From the NCBI GenBank assembly GCA_035699745.1, contig DASSPH010000046.1, forward strand, positions 1-64,000: a stretch of 64,000 nt of DNA. The letters run 5' to 3'. Shown in pieces: positions 62,486 through 64,000 of this stretch. Each line of letters begins with the position of its first letter. Within the stretch, counting starts at the first letter, position 1. The notes beneath the pieces were generated by a model. It had not been told where the DNA came from, ran no database searches, and saw nothing but the letters and a program-made list of their open reading frames with translations. This DNA is from Vicinamibacterales bacterium (lineage in GTDB: Bacteria > Acidobacteriota > Vicinamibacteria > Vicinamibacterales > 2-12-FULL-66-21). A program made the position numbers and the translations under genes.

Positions 62486-64000
62486 TGGCCGCCCGCCGCA
62501 TCTGGAATCCCATCGCCGACGGGTTGAATCCGGCCTCGATGAGGTACGGGGCGAGGGGATGGTGTGCCGGCGGCTGACCGTTGATCTCTGCGACCAGCAG
62601 CCCGCCACGCTGCTCGTCGCGAGCGAGCTGCGCCAGCGCGCGCGCGAGGGCACGAGCGACCGCTGATCGCGCCGGTTCGTCCTCCGGCAGATACACGGTG
62701 AGTTGCCGTCCGCCGCGCGGAATGTAGGCCGCGAGCCCGCCGTTCACGAGAATCACGAGTGCGCCGACGGTACGCGTGGGGCCACGTCCCGCGTCCGCGT
62801 CGGAGCCGGACCATTTCAGCGTCGTCCCGTATGGATTGCCCGGATCGGTCGCGGCGAGGACGATCGTCTCCGGTTCGTCCGGCAGGTCGCGCAGCGTGCG
62901 GAGCAGTTCCAGCGCCGGAGGCAGGGCGAATTGCGTTGCGCCGACGCCGACGAAGTATCCGCGCCGCACCCGGCCGGCGTCTTCGAGCGCCTTGAGCACG
63001 TCGTAGACCGCCCCGAAGCCGCCGGAGATGCCCTCCGCGGCCGCGACTTCCCGCGTGACCACGCCGTATCGCGCGAGCAGTTGCTGCGCCATCGCGGCGG
63101 ACCACTGCGTATCGCTCGGCGGCGCCGGCACACGCTCGGCGAGGAGCGACCAGCGGCCTTCCGCCGACGGCGGCGCGACCCGCCGGCTCCTGAACGGGCG
63201 TCCCGGCTGCGCTCCTTTCTGGCGGCGCGGGCGCCGCGACGAGGGGGCGCGCGTGAACGCGCGCAGCGCGTGGAACGTGTCGTTGGTCAGCACGCCTTTC
63301 CAGACGAGATCCCACAGCGCGTCGACCGCGTCCCCCGGATATCCGCCGCCGGCGGCGTCGTGGAGCGCGGCGAAGAAGGATGCGCCGTGTCCCTGCAGGT
63401 GAGACACCATCGCTTCTTCGCGTTCCGACAGCTCCGCCGGCGCACCCGGACGCCAGAGACGGCTGATGTGATCCGTGAGGTAGAGCGCGACCCGGCCGTC
63501 GCGATCGCCGACGGGCTCGACGCCGCGCCACACGACCTCGCCGGCCGCGGCCAGCGCATCGAGGTCGGAGGGCGAGTAGCCTTCGATCCGCGCCGAGAGT
63601 ATCTCGCCTTCGAGAATGGACGCCGGCAGCGGGGCCCCCTGCAGGTTCTCGATCACGTCGAGCAGCGCGTCGAGGCCGGCGCGGCGGCGCGCCAGCCCTT
63701 GCCAATGGGTGACGAGCCGCGCCAGCACCGGCGGCTCGACCGGTTCGACTTCCTTGCGCAGCCGTGCGAGCGAACGGCGGCGGATCGTCTGCAGGACGTC
63801 GGCGTCGCACCACTCGCGTCCGGATCCGCCGGGCCGGAATTCCCCGTCGAGCAGGCGGCCCGCGGCGGCGAGGGTCTTCAGCAGCGCCTCGGCGGTGGAT
63901 CGGCCGAGCGCATACCGCGAGGCGAACTCCGCCGTCGTGAACGGTCCGTGGGTGCGTGCGTAGCGCCGCGCGAGCTCCAGCGCCGCGTCGTGCGAGGGGG
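62478..64000 (-). CDS. lhr: Lhr-type ATP-dependent helicase, C-terminal part (5' truncated)
   Basis: The open frame runs off the right edge, leaving about 506 residues of the C-terminal region of a long Lhr helicase; the motor motifs lie outside the window. Lhr marks seen here are RYARTHGPFTTAEFA, GREWCDADVLQTIRRRSLAR, VLARLVTHWQGLA and the winged-helix/beta-barrel segments (VTREVAAAEGISGGFGAVYD, DLPDEPETIVLAATDPGNPY). Lhr unwinds DNA or DNA:RNA in repair. Its end overlaps nei, supporting a shared repair operon. Confidence 0.9.
   Translation of the reverse strand, partial: PSHDAALELARRYARTHGPFTTAEFASRYALGRSTAEALLKTLAAAGRLLDGEFRPGGSGREWCDADVLQTIRRRSLARLRKEVEPVEPPVLARLVTHWQGLARRRAGLDALLDVIENLQGAPLPASILEGEILSARIEGYSPSDLDALAAAGEVVWRGVEPVGDRDGRVALYLTDHISRLWRPGAPAELSEREEAMVSHLQGHGASFFAALHDAAGGGYPGDAVDALWDLVWKGVLTNDTFHALRAFTRAPSSRRPRRQKGAQPGRPFRSRRVAPPSAEGRWSLLAERVPAPPSDTQWSAAMAQQLLARYGVVTREVAAAEGISGGFGAVYDVLKALEDAGRVRRGYFVGVGATQFALPPALELLRTLRDLPDEPETIVLAATDPGNPYGTTLKWSGSDADAGRGPTRTVGALVILVNGGLAAYIPRGGRQLTVYLPEDEPARSAVARALARALAQLARDEQRGGLLVAEINGQPPAHHPLAPYLIEAGFNPSAMGFQMRRAASA

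Overview
The window is high-GC bacterial chromosome with dense, often overlapping genes. The gene repertoire suggests an Acidobacteriota-like soil bacterium, perhaps of the Vicinamibacteria type. The signs are a carboxypeptidase-regulatory TonB-dependent receptor, ECF sigma factors paired with Ser/Thr kinases, a BlaI/M56 pair, a CE15 esterase beside an S9 peptidase, and 4-base stop/start overlaps almost everywhere. This assignment is an inference from gene content; no 16S or marker phylogeny is possible here.

Layout. 0-8.4 kb: a GIY-YIG protein, tRNA-Asn with a MITE-like inverted repeat at its 3' end, a PRC-barrel protein, a TAXI-type TRAP transporter, a PQQ-type beta-propeller, a halogenase-like flavoprotein and a MauG-type di-haem peroxidase. 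8.5-13.5 kb: a five-gene operon (OprP-type porin, sulfate-binding protein, cysT, cysW, cysA) taking sulfate from the outer membrane to the cytoplasm. 13.6-19.5 kb: almost only regulators (membrane Ser/Thr kinase plus sigma factor, two convergent XRE proteins, another ECF sigma factor, a sigma-54 activator).

19.7-29.9 kb is the most distinctive part. It holds a lasso-peptide-type RiPP cluster: PqqD-like recognition protein, B2 leader protease, asparagine-synthetase-like cyclase, two short precursor genes with perfect Shine-Dalgarno sequences, and an unusual protein that looks like a degenerate Nudix domain fused to an aminoglycoside-phosphotransferase-fold kinase. Facing it, and overlapping the kinase gene by 13 bases, is a two-gene operon for a TonB-dependent receptor and a large subtilase whose catalytic Asp position is Glu. 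No lasso exporter is visible.

30-48 kb: a Tat-type amine-oxidase-like flavoprotein, an orphan MlaF-like ATPase with altered catalytic residues, a coiled-coil GAF protein, a HEAT-repeat protein, a CE15 esterase translationally coupled to an S9 peptidase, a beta-helix protein with two CBM6-like modules, a polytopic membrane protein, and a second Ser/Thr kinase/ECF sigma pair behind a cyclophilin.

48-64 kb: a BlaI/BlaR1-type system whose two operator dyads sit on a recognisable promoter and whose sensor carries a tandem S-x-Y-E repeat domain; a PAS histidine kinase; an operon of ECF sigma, FecR-like protein, haem-binding protein, triple-RidA protein, DUF523/DUF1722 protein and FdhD; a class A penicillin-binding protein; an AraC-type regulator with a double palindrome upstream; a zinc-ribbon protein; and an Nei glycosylase overlapping the end of an Lhr-type helicase that runs off the right edge. 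Degenerate 7-base tandem repeats occur in three intergenic gaps.
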